DNA of 64,000 nt, taken from contig NZ_JAFCJX010000014.1 of the NCBI RefSeq assembly GCF_018130695.1, forward strand, positions 124,001 through 188,000. Reading direction: 5' to 3'. Positions within the stretch are counted from its first letter, which is position 1; each line of letters opens with the position of its first letter. Origin of the DNA: Bradyrhizobium jicamae. GTDB lineage: Bacteria; Pseudomonadota; Alphaproteobacteria; Rhizobiales; Xanthobacteraceae. The translations under genes and the position numbers were made by a program. Shown here one piece after another: positions 50,630 through 60,554 of the stretch. Below the pieces are notes generated by a model, which made no database searches, was not told the DNA's origin, and saw nothing but the letters and a program-made list of their open reading frames with translations.

Positions 50630-51260
50630 GGGGAGATCCTTCGTTGAACAGTCCGCGCGTGAGCAGCTTGCGGTAGGCCGAGATCACGTGCTCCGGGACC
50701 GCCGTGACGCCGTCCTTGGAGTAAGAATAGCGGCGGCTGAGATAACTGCGCGCGCCCATCAGCACATGCACGATCGCCTCGAATTCCTCATCGCTGAAAT
50801 CCTTGATGGCGCCCGCGGTGCGCGCGCGGCGGAGGATGCGGACATAGGCGCTCGAGATGTTGTCGAGATGCTTCTGGTAACCCGCCGGCGCGAAGAATTC
50901 GGCCTCGTTGAGGATGCGCAGGAATTCCGGCACCTCGCGGATGAAGTCGAAGAAGGCGCCGAAGCGCTCGATCTCCTGCCGCGCCGCGCTGGCGGTGCCG
51001 GTGCGTGCGCGGATGAAGTGGACCATGTCGAGGCCGATCTTCGGCAGCAGCTGGTCGAGCAGCTCCTGCCGGTTCTCGAAATGATTGTAGAAGGTGCCCT
51101 GCGCGACGCCGGCAGCCTCGGTGATGCGGGCAACGGAGGCTTCTGCATAGCCATACTTGCCGACCACCTTGGTCGCGGCCTCGAAGATCTTCTGCTTGGT
51201 CCAGGCGTTACGCTCGACGCGGTTGAGTTTGGTCACTTTGGCAGATGTCGCTTGGGTCAT
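50619..51260 (-). CDS. TetR/AcrR-family transcriptional regulator
   Basis: A 213-residue regulator with a TetR helix-turn-helix at about residues 38-60 (ARITEAAGVAQGTFYNHFENRQEL) after a basic N-terminus. The C-terminal ligand domain shows no special signature. It overlaps the SDR by 11 bases and the acyl-CoA synthetase by four, so it is encoded inside the catabolic operon it probably represses. The inducer may be an acyl-CoA or the substrate itself. Confidence 0.87.
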   Translation of the reverse strand: MTQATSAKVTKLNRVERNAWTKQKIFEAATKVVGKYGYAEASVARITEAAGVAQGTFYNHFENRQELLDQLLPKIGLDMVHFIRARTGTASAARQEIERFGAFFDFIREVPEFLRILNEAEFFAPAGYQKHLDNISSAYVRILRRARTAGAIKDFSDEEFEAIVHVLMGARSYLSRRYSYSKDGVTAVPEHVISAYRKLLTRGLFNEGSPHER

Positions 51261-52753
51261 GTGGTCGTCTCGAGTTCGGCGCGCAGCACGCGCTTGAGCA
51301 CTTTTCCGGATGGATTGCGGGGCAGGCTGTCGCGGATGATGAGTTGCTTCGGGATCTTGAAGCTGGCGAGCCGTGTGCGGCAGTGGTCGATCAGTGCGGG
51401 CAGCGCGAGGCTCGCATGATCAGAGAGCACCACGATCGCCACCGGTGTCTCGCCCCAGCGCGGATCGCGCAGGCCGATCACGGCGACCTCGCGCACCTCA
51501 GGCATCTCGTAGATGACGCGTTCGACCTCGGAGGAGGCGATGTTCTCGCCGCCGGAGACGATCATGTCCTTCTTGCGATCGGTGAGATAGAGAAAGCCGT
51601 CGTCGTCGAGATAGCCGACATCACCGGTGCGAAACCAGTCGCCGAAGAAGGCGGATGCGGTCTTCTCGGGATCCTTCCAGTAGCCCTGCGTGATCTTGGG
51701 TCCACGCAGGCAGATCTCGCCGTTCGTGCCGGCGGGGAGGCGCTTGCCGGCATCGTCGCGGATATCGATCTCGACATGAGCGATGGCACGGCCGGTCGAG
51801 CCGATCTTCTCGATCTCGCGACCGGCTTCCATGAAGGTGTCTCCGCCGCAGCTTTCGGTCAGGCCGTAGGCATCGATGTAGCGTGCATTCCTAAAATAAT
51901 CGGAGAAGGCGCGGATGCGCAGCTCCGGCGTCTTCTCGCCGCCGCCGATCGCCCATTTGAGGCTCGACACATCGTAACTGGTACGATTGGGGCAGGTGAG
52001 GAGAGCGGTTGTCATCACAGGCGCGAACCAGGCCGCGTTCAGTTTCTCGCGCTCAATCGCGGCCAGCGCAGGCTCGGGCTCGAAATTGCGATGGATGCAG
52101 AGCAGGCCGCCATGCCAGAGCACCGCAATGCCGGGCAGGTCGAGCGCGCCGACATGATAGAGTGGGCCGACGACCAGCAGCCGTGTGTCGGCGTTGAGCC
52201 CGAGCACCAGCGTCTGATCGGCCGACTTCCAGTACATGTTCTCGTAAGTCAGCATCACGCCCTTGGGGCGATCGGTCGTGCCCGACGTGTACATCAGCCG
52301 CATCAGGTCGCGCGGTTGGCGCACATGCATTGGTGCGGGTGCGATGTCGGGCGCGAGCGCGGTGACGCTCGCTTGCGCGCGTTCATCGAGCAGCACCACC
52401 GGCGCGTTGCCGGCGGCGATCGCGGCGAGCTCTTCATCGGCGATCAGGAGCCGCGCGCCGGAATTGCTGACGATGTAGCCGACCTCATCGGCCGAGAGGC
52501 GATAGTTGATCGGCAGGAACACCGCGCCGACATGGCTCGCTGCAAACACCAGTTCGAGGAAGGCCGTGCTGTTCTTCATCAAGATGGCGACGACGTCGCC
52601 TGGCCCGATGCCGCGCGTGGTGAGCCAGCCGCCGACCTGCCGGATCCGCAGGTCGAAGGCCGCGTAGGAGATGTCTTCCCCGCGATACTTCAGCGCACAG
52701 CGGTCCGGCGTCCGCCGGGCATGAAACGCGATGAAGCTGGAAAGATTGATCAT
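51257..52753 (-). CDS. Acyl-CoA synthetase (AMP-forming)
   Basis: A 498-residue ligase of the ANL superfamily. The P-loop is YTSGTTDRPKG (near 160-170), the A5 motif is DAYGLTESCGG, the A7 segment FRTGDVGYLDDDGFLYLTDRKKDMIVSGGENI and the A10 Lys in NPSGKVLKR. It activates a carboxylic acid to acyl-CoA; chain length cannot be read. It is the first gene of the minus-strand operon and is divergent from the ABC importer over 170 bases, which suggests shared control. Confidence 0.9.
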   Translation of the reverse strand: MINLSSFIAFHARRTPDRCALKYRGEDISYAAFDLRIRQVGGWLTTRGIGPGDVVAILMKNSTAFLELVFAASHVGAVFLPINYRLSADEVGYIVSNSGARLLIADEELAAIAAGNAPVVLLDERAQASVTALAPDIAPAPMHVRQPRDLMRLMYTSGTTDRPKGVMLTYENMYWKSADQTLVLGLNADTRLLVVGPLYHVGALDLPGIAVLWHGGLLCIHRNFEPEPALAAIEREKLNAAWFAPVMTTALLTCPNRTSYDVSSLKWAIGGGEKTPELRIRAFSDYFRNARYIDAYGLTESCGGDTFMEAGREIEKIGSTGRAIAHVEIDIRDDAGKRLPAGTNGEICLRGPKITQGYWKDPEKTASAFFGDWFRTGDVGYLDDDGFLYLTDRKKDMIVSGGENIASSEVERVIYEMPEVREVAVIGLRDPRWGETPVAIVVLSDHASLALPALIDHCRTRLASFKIPKQLIIRDSLPRNPSGKVLKRVLRAELETTT

Positions 52754-52925
52754 TTCGCCGCTCGCCGCGCCGGTTCGCCGACGTCGCGCCCTCCTTGATG
52801 AATTCTGACTCGTAATTCATCTTTGGCTTGACGTCACCCCCCTTGCTCTGAAAACATTGTGGGCATGGAGACGGAACGATCTCCGGCAGGGAGTTGGCGG
52901 TGCCAACCCGAAAAGGGAGGGGAGA

Positions 52926-54185
52926 ATGAAGAGAACCCGCACAACGGGCGTCAGCCGCCGCTCGACTCTCGCGCTGATGGGCGCCGGTGCCGCGACTATT
53001 GCGATGCCGTGGGTGGCGCGTGCGCAGGCCAAGACCATCAAGATCGGCATGCCGACGATTCTGTCGGGACGTGTGGCACAGCTCGGCACGTCCTCGCGCA
53101 ATGCGGTGATGCTGGAGGTCGAGAAGGTCAACGCCGCCGGCGGTCTCGCCGGCCGGCAGATCGAGATGGTGATCCGCGACTCCAAAGGCCAGCCGCAGGA
53201 GGCCGCCCGCATCTCCCGCGAACTCGTCAATACCGATGGCTGCGAGCTCCTGATCGATGCCGAAGCTTCATCCGGTGCGTTCGCCGTGCATGAAGTCGCG
53301 CGCGACCTCGGCGTGTTCTGCATTCACACCAATTCCGAAACGTCGTCGCTGACCGCCGATCCGAAGCAGCATATCCCGAACGCCTTCCGCACCGCGCGGC
53401 AGGGCGTGCACGACTCGATCGTCGGCGGCAGCTATGCGGCCGGGATCGCCAAGGCCAAGGGCCTGAAGAAATGGGCGACGTGCTCGCCTGACTACGCCTA
53501 CGGCCGCGACACCACCGGCGAGTTCACGTTGTATCTGAAGCGCTTCGCGCCCGATGTCGAGATCATCAGCGATTCCTGGCCAAAGCTGTTTCAGCCCGAC
53601 TATACCGAGGTGGTGACCAAGATCCTGCAGGCCAAGCCGCAGGCGCTCTATTCATGCCTGTGGGGCGGCGACCTTACTTCCTATATCGACCAGGCCAACA
53701 TCTACGCGCTGTTCACCCAGATGGAGGTGTTCGCGGTCAACATGGCCGACTACACCGCGCTGACGGTGGTGAAGAACCTGCCGAAGGGCATCCACTCCGG
53801 CAACCGCTACATCAAGACCTATCCGGGGACGCCGGAGAATGCCGCCTGGGGCGATGCCTACAAGGCGAAGTACAATGAATATCCGACCAACTGGTCGTGG
53901 GAGAATGCAACCGCGATCATGCTGATCGCCGAAGCGTCGAAGAAAGCCAATTCCGCCGACGGCAAGAAGATCGCCGAAGTGCTGCGCGGGCTCACGATCA
54001 AATGCCCGTTCGGGGCCGATGGCACGGTGACCATGCGCGGCGAGGACCAGACGCTGATCGGCTATGCCATCGGCTGGGGCACCACGATCCCGCAGGAGCC
54101 CTACGTGCCCGAGGTCAAGGCCGGCGACTGGAAAACCATCCTCGAGCTCGAAGCCGAGTGGAAGAAGAGCAAGGGCTATACGTGA
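52926..54185 (+). CDS. ABC importer periplasmic binding protein, branched-chain amino-acid (Liv) type
   Basis: A 419-residue product from the ATG at 52926 with an AGGGGAG ribosome site. The N-terminus has a Tat-like signal (SRRSTLALMGAGAATIAMPW) cleaved near ARAQA. The mature type I binding fold begins TIKIGMPTILSGRVAQLGTSS and has the AGRQIEMVIRDSKGQPQEAAR segment. Homologues bind aromatic or fatty acids rather than amino acids when they stand next to catabolic genes, as here. Confidence 0.9.
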   Translation: MKRTRTTGVSRRSTLALMGAGAATIAMPWVARAQAKTIKIGMPTILSGRVAQLGTSSRNAVMLEVEKVNAAGGLAGRQIEMVIRDSKGQPQEAARISRELVNTDGCELLIDAEASSGAFAVHEVARDLGVFCIHTNSETSSLTADPKQHIPNAFRTARQGVHDSIVGGSYAAGIAKAKGLKKWATCSPDYAYGRDTTGEFTLYLKRFAPDVEIISDSWPKLFQPDYTEVVTKILQAKPQALYSCLWGGDLTSYIDQANIYALFTQMEVFAVNMADYTALTVVKNLPKGIHSGNRYIKTYPGTPENAAWGDAYKAKYNEYPTNWSWENATAIMLIAEASKKANSADGKKIAEVLRGLTIKCPFGADGTVTMRGEDQTLIGYAIGWGTTIPQEPYVPEVKAGDWKTILELEAEWKKSKGYT

Positions 54186-54285
54186 TCTCGCTCGCGAAGC
54201 GGAGGCGGCTGACGCGGCCTCCGCCTGTCACTGAACGTCCGTCGCGCGCGCAATCGCTGCGGCCCGCTGCAATGAAAGTGCTCCC

Positions 54286-55188
54286 GTGGATCTCGACGCG
54301 CTCGCCGGCTGTCTCGCCAGTCCCGCCTGCTTGGTGACGCAAACCACCAGCGGCCTCATCATCGGCATGCTGCTGTTCCTCGTTGCCGTCGGGCTGACGC
54401 TGATCTTCGGCGTGCTCAAGGTGGTCAATTTCAGCCACGGCGCCTTCTACATGTTCGGCGCCTATTTCGCGATGACGGCCTATCAGTTCACCGGCAGCTT
54501 TGCGCTGGCGATGCTGTGCGGCGCGGCCGGCACCGCGATCCTCGGCCTGATCTTCGAGCGCGTGTTCATGAGCCGCGTCTACGGCGCCGACGTGCTGATG
54601 CAGTTGCTGGTCTGCTACGCCTTCGTGCTGATCTTCGATGACGTCGTGCGGATGATCTGGGGTCCGGAATTCAAGTCGATGGGCATGCCCAGCGCGTTTC
54701 AGGTGCCGCCGCTGTTCATCGTCGGCGGCGTGGTGCCGCCTTATTACCTGCTGCTGATCGGCGTCGCGCTCGCGGCTGCCGTGGTGCTCGGCCTTGGTCT
54801 CGCGCGCTCGCGGATCGGCAAGGTGATCCGCGCGGCCGCGCATAATCCGGGCATGGTTTCGGCGCTCGGCATCAACACCGGCCTGATCTATGGTGGCGTG
54901 TTCGCGCTCGGCGGCATGCTGGCGGGGCTTGCGGGGGCGCTGGCGGCCCCCGTGCGCTCGCTGACGCCGGGCATGGGGTTCTCGGTGCTGATCGAATCCT
55001 TCATCGTCACCGTGATCGGCGGCATGGGCTCGATCCTCGGCGCGCTGATCGGGGCGCTCTTGATCGGCTTGATCCGATCCTTCGGCTCGCTCGGCTTCCC
55101 GCTGTTCACCGAAGGCTTGATGTATCTCTTCATGGTGATCGTGCTGGTGTCGCGGCCGACCGGCCTGTTCGGCAAGGAGGTCGCATGA
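54286..55188 (+). CDS. ABC importer permease, LivH type
   Basis: A 300-residue permease from a GTG at 54286 with eight membrane segments and the family pattern GVLKVVNFSHGAFYMFGAY. The EAA-like coupling helix is in the segment VIRAAAHNPGMVSALGINT. It overlaps the LivM gene by four bases. With 55185-56213 it forms the channel of the importer. Weak ribosome site; an ATG at 54364 is a poor alternative since it would delete the first helix. Confidence 0.9.
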   Translation: MDLDALAGCLASPACLVTQTTSGLIIGMLLFLVAVGLTLIFGVLKVVNFSHGAFYMFGAYFAMTAYQFTGSFALAMLCGAAGTAILGLIFERVFMSRVYGADVLMQLLVCYAFVLIFDDVVRMIWGPEFKSMGMPSAFQVPPLFIVGGVVPPYYLLLIGVALAAAVVLGLGLARSRIGKVIRAAAHNPGMVSALGINTGLIYGGVFALGGMLAGLAGALAAPVRSLTPGMGFSVLIESFIVTVIGGMGSILGALIGALLIGLIRSFGSLGFPLFTEGLMYLFMVIVLVSRPTGLFGKEVA

Positions 55189-56213
55189 CCGAATTGCAGG
55201 CCGGAGAGGGCGCGCAGGCGGTCGGCATCGCGCGGCCCCGGGCGAGGCCACGGCGCAACCGTGATGTCTTGATCGCGCTTATCGCCTTTATCGTGCTCGC
55301 GGCGCTGCCGATGATCTTCAGCAGCAAGTTGCTGCTCGACTTCGTGATCCGCTGCGCAGCCTACGGCTTGTTCGCGACGTCGTTGAACCTGCTGGTCGGT
55401 TACACCGGCCTGATCTCCTTCGGCCATGGCATGTTCTTCGGTCTCGGCGCCTACGGCTTTGGCCTGATGATGCAGAAGACCGGCGTGCCCGTCCCGGTGG
55501 CCTTCGTCGCGACGCTTGCGATCACGTTCGTGGTCGCCGCTGTGATCGGCGCGATCTGCGTGCGGCTGAAGGAGATCTACTTCGCCTTCGTCACGCTGGC
55601 GTTCCAGATGCTGATCCACTCGACCATCCTGTCCTGGGTCTCGCTGACCGGCGGCGATCAGGGCCTGCGCGGCGGCATTCCGCGGCCGCCGTTCCTCGGC
55701 ATCGATCTGTCGAACCATCACCATCTCTACATCGCGGCCTGCGCACTCCTGGTGCTCGGCCTGTTGCTGATGCGCCAGATCGCGCAGTCGCCGTTCGGCT
55801 ACACCTTGCGCATGATCCGCGACAACGCGACACGGGCGAGCTTTGTCGGCATCGACGTCTGGCGCGCCAAGCTGACGATCTTCGTGCTGGCGGCGCTGTT
55901 CGCGTCGACCGGCGGCATCATCATGGCGCTGTTCGTCTCCGGCGCGTATCCCGAATTCGCCTACTGGACGATCTCGGGCGAGGGCATCTTCATCAACATG
56001 CTCGGCGGCGTGACGACGTTCCTCGGGCCGATGGTCGGCACCGTGCTGCTGTTGATCCTCAACGACACCGTGACCCGCCTGACCGAATATCACGGCATCG
56101 TGCTCGGCATCGTGATCCTGTTTTTTGCGATCGGTCTGCGCAAGGGGCTGATGGATTTCGTCGTCGAATGGGCTGCGCAACGGCGTGGCAAGGCCGAGGA
56201 GCGCGCGCCATGA
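55185..56213 (+). CDS. ABC importer permease, LivM type
   Basis: A 342-residue permease with a basic N-terminus (PRARPRRNRD) and about nine membrane segments, carrying the LivM signature YTGLISFGHGMFFGLGAYGFGL. The coupling helix is LRMIRDNATRASFVGIDVWRAKL. The start overlaps the LivH stop and its stop overlaps the SDR start. Confidence 0.9.
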   Translation: MTELQAGEGAQAVGIARPRARPRRNRDVLIALIAFIVLAALPMIFSSKLLLDFVIRCAAYGLFATSLNLLVGYTGLISFGHGMFFGLGAYGFGLMMQKTGVPVPVAFVATLAITFVVAAVIGAICVRLKEIYFAFVTLAFQMLIHSTILSWVSLTGGDQGLRGGIPRPPFLGIDLSNHHHLYIAACALLVLGLLLMRQIAQSPFGYTLRMIRDNATRASFVGIDVWRAKLTIFVLAALFASTGGIIMALFVSGAYPEFAYWTISGEGIFINMLGGVTTFLGPMVGTVLLLILNDTVTRLTEYHGIVLGIVILFFAIGLRKGLMDFVVEWAAQRRGKAEERAP

Positions 56214-56986
56214 GCAAGGGACGGATCAGCGTCGTCACCGGGGGCGCCAGTGGCATTGGCGCGGCCTGTGTGCGTGAATTGGCGGCTGCAGGCGATCAAA
56301 TCGTAATCGTCGATCGCGACCTGGCAAAGGCGCAGGGCGTTGCCGCGGAGTTCGGCGGCAGGGCTTACGCGGTCGATGTCGGCGACGAGAAAGACGTCGA
56401 GGCTTGCGCTGCGACCATCGAGCGCGAATGCGGCCCGGTCGATGTTCTCGTCAACAGCGCCGGGATCATCCAGGTGCCGCTTCGGCCGCATGATCTGCAG
56501 ATGACGGCATGGGATGACGTGGTACGTGTCGACCAGCGCGGCACCTACGTCGCCTGTGTGGCCTTCGCAAAGCGCATGATCGCGCGCAAGCACGGCAGCA
56601 TCGTCAATATCGCGTCCATCGCCGGCATGCGCTCGATGCCGCTGCACGCTTATGCGCCAGCCAAGGCGGCGGTGATCGCGATCACCGAGTGCCTGGCCGC
56701 CGAGTGGGGGCCGTCGGGCATTCGCGTCAATGCGGTGTCGCCCGGCTACACGCTGACGCCAGCATTGAAGAACGCCATCGACAAGGGCGAGCGTGATGTC
56801 TCCGCCCTCACAGCCAACGCCGCGTTGCGCCGCCTGGTCGATCCTGCCGAGATCGGCCGTGTCGTCGCGTTCCTCGCCTCCGACGCTGCGTCTGCGATGA
56901 CCGGCGCCAATATCCCGGTGGATTGTGGCTGGCTCGTCGGCACCTCCTGGAGCACCTATGGCGGATTGCGGGAGGCGAACGGCTAG
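56210..56986 (+). CDS. Short-chain dehydrogenase/reductase (SDR)
   Basis: A 258-residue SDR from the ATG at 56210 that overlaps the LivM stop. The cofactor motif is GGASGIG (11-17), Asp36 in VDRDL suggests NAD, the active site is in NIASIAGMRSMPL and Tyr-Lys in YAPAKAA. It lies inside the transporter operon between permease and ATPase genes, an unusual position that suggests it is co-inherited with the transport substrate. Like 49856-50629 it ends with a PxDCGWLVGTSW type motif (VDCGWLVGTSW here). Confidence 0.9.
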   Translation: MSKGRISVVTGGASGIGAACVRELAAAGDQIVIVDRDLAKAQGVAAEFGGRAYAVDVGDEKDVEACAATIERECGPVDVLVNSAGIIQVPLRPHDLQMTAWDDVVRVDQRGTYVACVAFAKRMIARKHGSIVNIASIAGMRSMPLHAYAPAKAAVIAITECLAAEWGPSGIRVNAVSPGYTLTPALKNAIDKGERDVSALTANAALRRLVDPAEIGRVVAFLASDAASAMTGANIPVDCGWLVGTSWSTYGGLREANG

Positions 56987-56988
56987 CC

Positions 56989-57747
56989 ATGCTGGAGATC
57001 CGCGGGCTTTCAAAATCATTCGGCGGAGTCAAGGCGACGGACAACGTCTCGCTCGACTTCGCCGACGGCTCGCTCACCGCCGTGATCGGCCCGAACGGTG
57101 CGGGCAAGAGCACGTTCTTCAATTTGATCACCGGTGCGTTGAGGCCTGATGCCGGGCAGGTCCTGCTCAACGGCATCGACATGGCCGGCAAGACCCCGCC
57201 GGAAATCGTGCGTCATGGCATCGGCCGCGCGTTTCAGGTCGCGAGTATCTTCCCGTCGCTGACGGTGGAGGAGACGATGCTGGCGGCGGTCTGCGCCGAC
57301 CAGCGCCGCGCCGGCGTGCTGCACCGGCGCTTTCCGCTTCCCGAGACGCGCGACCGGGCCGAGCATGCGATGGAGTTGCTGGGGCTTGTCAATAAGCGTG
57401 GCCGCACTGCGGCGACGTTGTCGCACGGTGACCAGAAGCTGCTCGACATTGCACTGGCGCTGGTGCTCGATCCCAAGGTGCTGCTGCTGGACGAGCCGAC
57501 CGCGGGCATGGGCACCGAAGAGCGCTGGCGCATGATCGACAAGGTGCGCGAGCTCTGGGAGCGCGAGAAGATCACCGTCGTGTTCATCGAGCACGACATG
57601 GACATCGTGTTCAAGATCGCGCCCGAAATCGTCGTGCTCTGCTACGGCCGTATCCTGGCGACGGGAACGCCCGACGCCATCCGCAGGAACGACGCCGTGA
57701 TCGAGGCCTATCTCGGCAGCGAGGACCATGCAGGAGCTGTGGCATGA
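56989..57747 (+). CDS. ABC importer ATPase, LivG type
   Basis: A 252-residue ATPase from the ATG at 56989. Walker A is GPNGAGKST, the Q-loop is in RAFQVASIFPSLTVEE, the signature is LSHGDQKLLDIA (LivG variant), Walker B is VLLLDEPTAGMG and the switch His is in VFIEHDMDIV. It overlaps the LivF gene by four bases. Confidence 0.9.
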   Translation: MLEIRGLSKSFGGVKATDNVSLDFADGSLTAVIGPNGAGKSTFFNLITGALRPDAGQVLLNGIDMAGKTPPEIVRHGIGRAFQVASIFPSLTVEETMLAAVCADQRRAGVLHRRFPLPETRDRAEHAMELLGLVNKRGRTAATLSHGDQKLLDIALALVLDPKVLLLDEPTAGMGTEERWRMIDKVRELWEREKITVVFIEHDMDIVFKIAPEIVVLCYGRILATGTPDAIRRNDAVIEAYLGSEDHAGAVA

Positions 57748-58460
57748 GCGCGCTGCCGGTGGTGCAGGTCGAGGACCTCGACGTCTACTATGGCACCAGC
57801 CAGATCCTGTTCGGTGTCGGCCTCTCGGTGCGGCAGGGCGAGACCATGGCGCTGCTCGGCCGCAATGGCGCCGGCAAGTCGACCACCATGAAGGCGATCA
57901 TGGGGCTGGCGCCGGCGCGGCGCGGCAAGGTCACGCTGCGCGGGACCGTCGTCTCGGGCATGAAGCCGCATCATATCGCTCGCGCCGGACTCGGCTTCGT
58001 GCCGGAAGACCGGCAGATATTCCCCGAGCATACCGTGGAGGACAATCTCGTTATCGGCCAGAAGAAGGGGCCTGATGGCGAGGATGAGTGGTCGATCCGC
58101 CGCGTCTACGACGTGTTTCCGTTGCTGGAGCCGCTGCGCTACCGGATCGCCGGCCGGCTGTCCGGCGGCGAGCAGCAGATGCTGGCAATCGCGCGCACGC
58201 TGATGGGCAACCCGGCGCTGCTGCTGCTGGACGAGCCGAGCGAGGGGCTGGCACCGATCATCGTGCAGCGGATCGGCGAGTTGCTGCGCCAGCTCCGCAG
58301 CACCGGTGCCACGGTGCTGATCGCCGAGCAGAACATGCATTTTTGCCTGGGCCTTGCGAGCCACGCGACGGTTATCGACAAGGGCCAGATCGTCTACACA
58401 TCCTCCATCGAAGAGCTGAAGGCCAACGACAATATCCGGCAGCGCTATCTGGCGCTGTAG
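57744..58460 (+). CDS. ABC importer ATPase, LivF type
   Basis: A 238-residue ATPase. Walker A is GRNGAGKST, the signature is LSGGEQQMLAIAR, Walker B is ALLLLDEPSEGL and the switch His is replaced by Gln in LIAEQNMHF, which is the usual feature of LivF. The FVPEDRQIFPEHTVEDNL segment is typical. Completes the importer 52926-58460. Confidence 0.9.
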   Translation: MSALPVVQVEDLDVYYGTSQILFGVGLSVRQGETMALLGRNGAGKSTTMKAIMGLAPARRGKVTLRGTVVSGMKPHHIARAGLGFVPEDRQIFPEHTVEDNLVIGQKKGPDGEDEWSIRRVYDVFPLLEPLRYRIAGRLSGGEQQMLAIARTLMGNPALLLLDEPSEGLAPIIVQRIGELLRQLRSTGATVLIAEQNMHFCLGLASHATVIDKGQIVYTSSIEELKANDNIRQRYLAL

Positions 58461-58480
58461 CTCTTCGGAAGGGAGGAACG

Positions 58481-59686
58481 ATGGCGGGCAAACTGACGCC
58501 GACGCATGAGGCGCCGTATCGGGGCTTGCGGGTGCTGGATTTCGGGCAGGGGATCGCCTCGCCCTATTGCGCGATGCTGCTCGGCGTGTACGGCGCCGAT
58601 GTCATCAAGGTCGAGCCGCCCGAGGGCGACTGGTCGCGCTTTCTCGGCACCACCTATGGCAATCACACCACGCTGTCGGCGGTCTACAACCGCGGCAAGC
58701 GCAGCCTGAGCCTCGACATGAAGCACAAGGACGGCATCGCGATCGCACAGCGGCTGGCGAAGGAGGCCGACGTGCTGATCGAGGGCTTTCGGCCCGGCGT
58801 CGCGGCGCGGCTTGGCCTCGGCTACGACAGCCTCTCCCAGGAGAATCCCGGCCTGATCTATCTGTCAGTCAGCGGCTTTGGGCAGAGCGGACCTTATGCG
58901 AAGCGGCCTGGCTCGGATTCGGTCGCACAAGCCTTTACCGGACTGGTCTCGGTCAACCTCGGCGCCGACGGTGTGCCGCACCGGGTCGGGACCACGATCT
59001 CGGATGTCGTCACCGGCGTCTATGCCTTCCAGGCGATCGCGACGACGCTGTTCGCGCGCGCCACCGTCGGCACCGGCCGCTGGATTGACGTCAATCTCTG
59101 CCAGTCGACCTCGGCCTTGCTCGGCCACAAGGTGGCCGAGTTCATCCTCGAAGGTGGCGCGCCACGCGCGCTCAACGTGCCGGCCGGCACCTACCAGACC
59201 CAGGATGGCTGGATGATGGTGACGCTGGTCAACGAACCGCAATACAAGCGGCTCTGCGCCGCGATTGGACGCGAGGATCTCGCCACCGATCCGCGCTTCG
59301 CTGATTTCACAAGCCGAGCCGACACAGCCGACGCGCTGATCCCGCAATTGCGCGAGGTGTTCCTGACGCAGCAGACGGAGGCTTGGCTGACGCGTCTGCA
59401 CGCTGCCGACGTGATCGCCGAACGCATCCTCAATCCCGGTGAGTGGCTGCGCAACGCGCATGTCGAGGCGACCAGGGCCGCGGTGTGCCAGGACACGCCG
59501 GGTGTCGGCGCGGTCTACGCGCCGCGCACGCCGGGCATCGCGAGCCTGTCCGAGGATAATCTGTGTCCAGCACCCGATGTGGGGCAGGATAGTTATGCCG
59601 TGCTGATGGAGGCTGGGTTCGAACGATCGGCGATCGACGAGCTCGTTGCTTCAGGTGCGGTTCGTCAAAAGGGAGCCCAGGCATGA
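58481..59686 (+). CDS. Class III acyl-CoA transferase (CaiB/BaiF family)
   Basis: A 401-residue CoA-transferase with a GGGAGGAACG ribosome site. The N-terminus has YRGLRVLDFGQGIASPYCAMLLGVYGADVIK, the family's nucleotide-binding segment, followed by the catalytic region LSLDMKHKDGIAIAQRLAKEADVL. The catalytic Asp of the family is expected in the conserved GIYAFQAIATTLF-adjacent segment (here DVVTGVYAFQA). It moves CoA between acids through an aspartyl intermediate, in bile acid or alicyclic acid pathways. The start lies 20 bases after livF and the stop overlaps the hydratase. Confidence 0.88.
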   Translation: MAGKLTPTHEAPYRGLRVLDFGQGIASPYCAMLLGVYGADVIKVEPPEGDWSRFLGTTYGNHTTLSAVYNRGKRSLSLDMKHKDGIAIAQRLAKEADVLIEGFRPGVAARLGLGYDSLSQENPGLIYLSVSGFGQSGPYAKRPGSDSVAQAFTGLVSVNLGADGVPHRVGTTISDVVTGVYAFQAIATTLFARATVGTGRWIDVNLCQSTSALLGHKVAEFILEGGAPRALNVPAGTYQTQDGWMMVTLVNEPQYKRLCAAIGREDLATDPRFADFTSRADTADALIPQLREVFLTQQTEAWLTRLHAADVIAERILNPGEWLRNAHVEATRAAVCQDTPGVGAVYAPRTPGIASLSEDNLCPAPDVGQDSYAVLMEAGFERSAIDELVASGAVRQKGAQA

Positions 59687-60459
59687 GTGCCGATCTCGTC
59701 CGTTATTCGGTTTCAAATCATGTCGCCGAGATCATGCTCGATCGCGGACCGGTCAATGCGCTCAGCATGGACCTGATTGACGCGTTGCTCGCCGCGCTGG
59801 CCAAGGCGAGGGACGATCAAGCCGTCCGCGCCGTCGTTGTCGGCAGTGCCCACAAGGTGTTTTGCGCCGGGCTCGATCTCGACATTGTCAGGGGCAAGCC
59901 GGGGATCGAGACCAAGAAATTCCTTGAGCGACTGTATTTCGCATTGAACGATATACAGTACCGGATGGGCAAGCCGACGATTGCGGCCGTGGATGGCGCG
60001 GTGCGGGCCGGCGGTATGACGATCGCAATCGCCTGCGACATGATCATCGCCGGCGACGCCTGCACCTTTGGCTACCCCGAGATCGACGTCGGCCTGATCC
60101 CGGCGATTCATTTCGTGCAGCTGCCGCGGCTGGTCGGCAAGCATCAGGCGTTCGGGCCCTTGTTCCTCGGTGAGCCTTTTGATGCGGCGACGGCGTTCCG
60201 CATGGGGCTCTTGAGCGAAGTCGTGCCCAAGGGCACCGCGCTCGATCGCGCCCGCGAGATCGCCGGCAAGCTCGCGGTGAAATCGCCGATCGTGATGAAG
60301 ATCGGCCGCGACGCCTTCATGCGCGCGGTTGATGCCGATTTCCGCCGCGCGGTCGAAAATGCCGCCGAGAGCTTTGCGCTGGTGGCGACGACGGAGGATT
60401 GCCAGGAAGGACTCAATGCGTTCGTCGAGAAGCGGGCGCCGAACTACAAGGGACGGTAA
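59683..60459 (+). CDS. Enoyl-CoA hydratase/isomerase family protein
   Basis: A 258-residue crotonase-fold enzyme. The oxyanion hole is built by FCAGLDLDIVRG (about residue 62) and VRAGGMTIAIACD (about 105-117), and the active-site Glu is in YPEIDVGLIP. It would hydrate a 2-enoyl-CoA or cleave a ring in a beta-oxidation-like step. Its start overlaps the CoA-transferase stop by four bases. The next gene (thiolase) follows after 95 bases with its own ribosome site. Confidence 0.88.
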   Translation: MSADLVRYSVSNHVAEIMLDRGPVNALSMDLIDALLAALAKARDDQAVRAVVVGSAHKVFCAGLDLDIVRGKPGIETKKFLERLYFALNDIQYRMGKPTIAAVDGAVRAGGMTIAIACDMIIAGDACTFGYPEIDVGLIPAIHFVQLPRLVGKHQAFGPLFLGEPFDAATAFRMGLLSEVVPKGTALDRAREIAGKLAVKSPIVMKIGRDAFMRAVDADFRRAVENAAESFALVATTEDCQEGLNAFVEKRAPNYKGR

Positions 60460-60554
60460 CGGTCAGGCAGGGCGGTATGCATTGCCGGCGAATTGACTCC
60501 GTCGGCGGATGAGCGGCAAATGCCTCAAACAGAGATAGATGAGAGGAAACCACC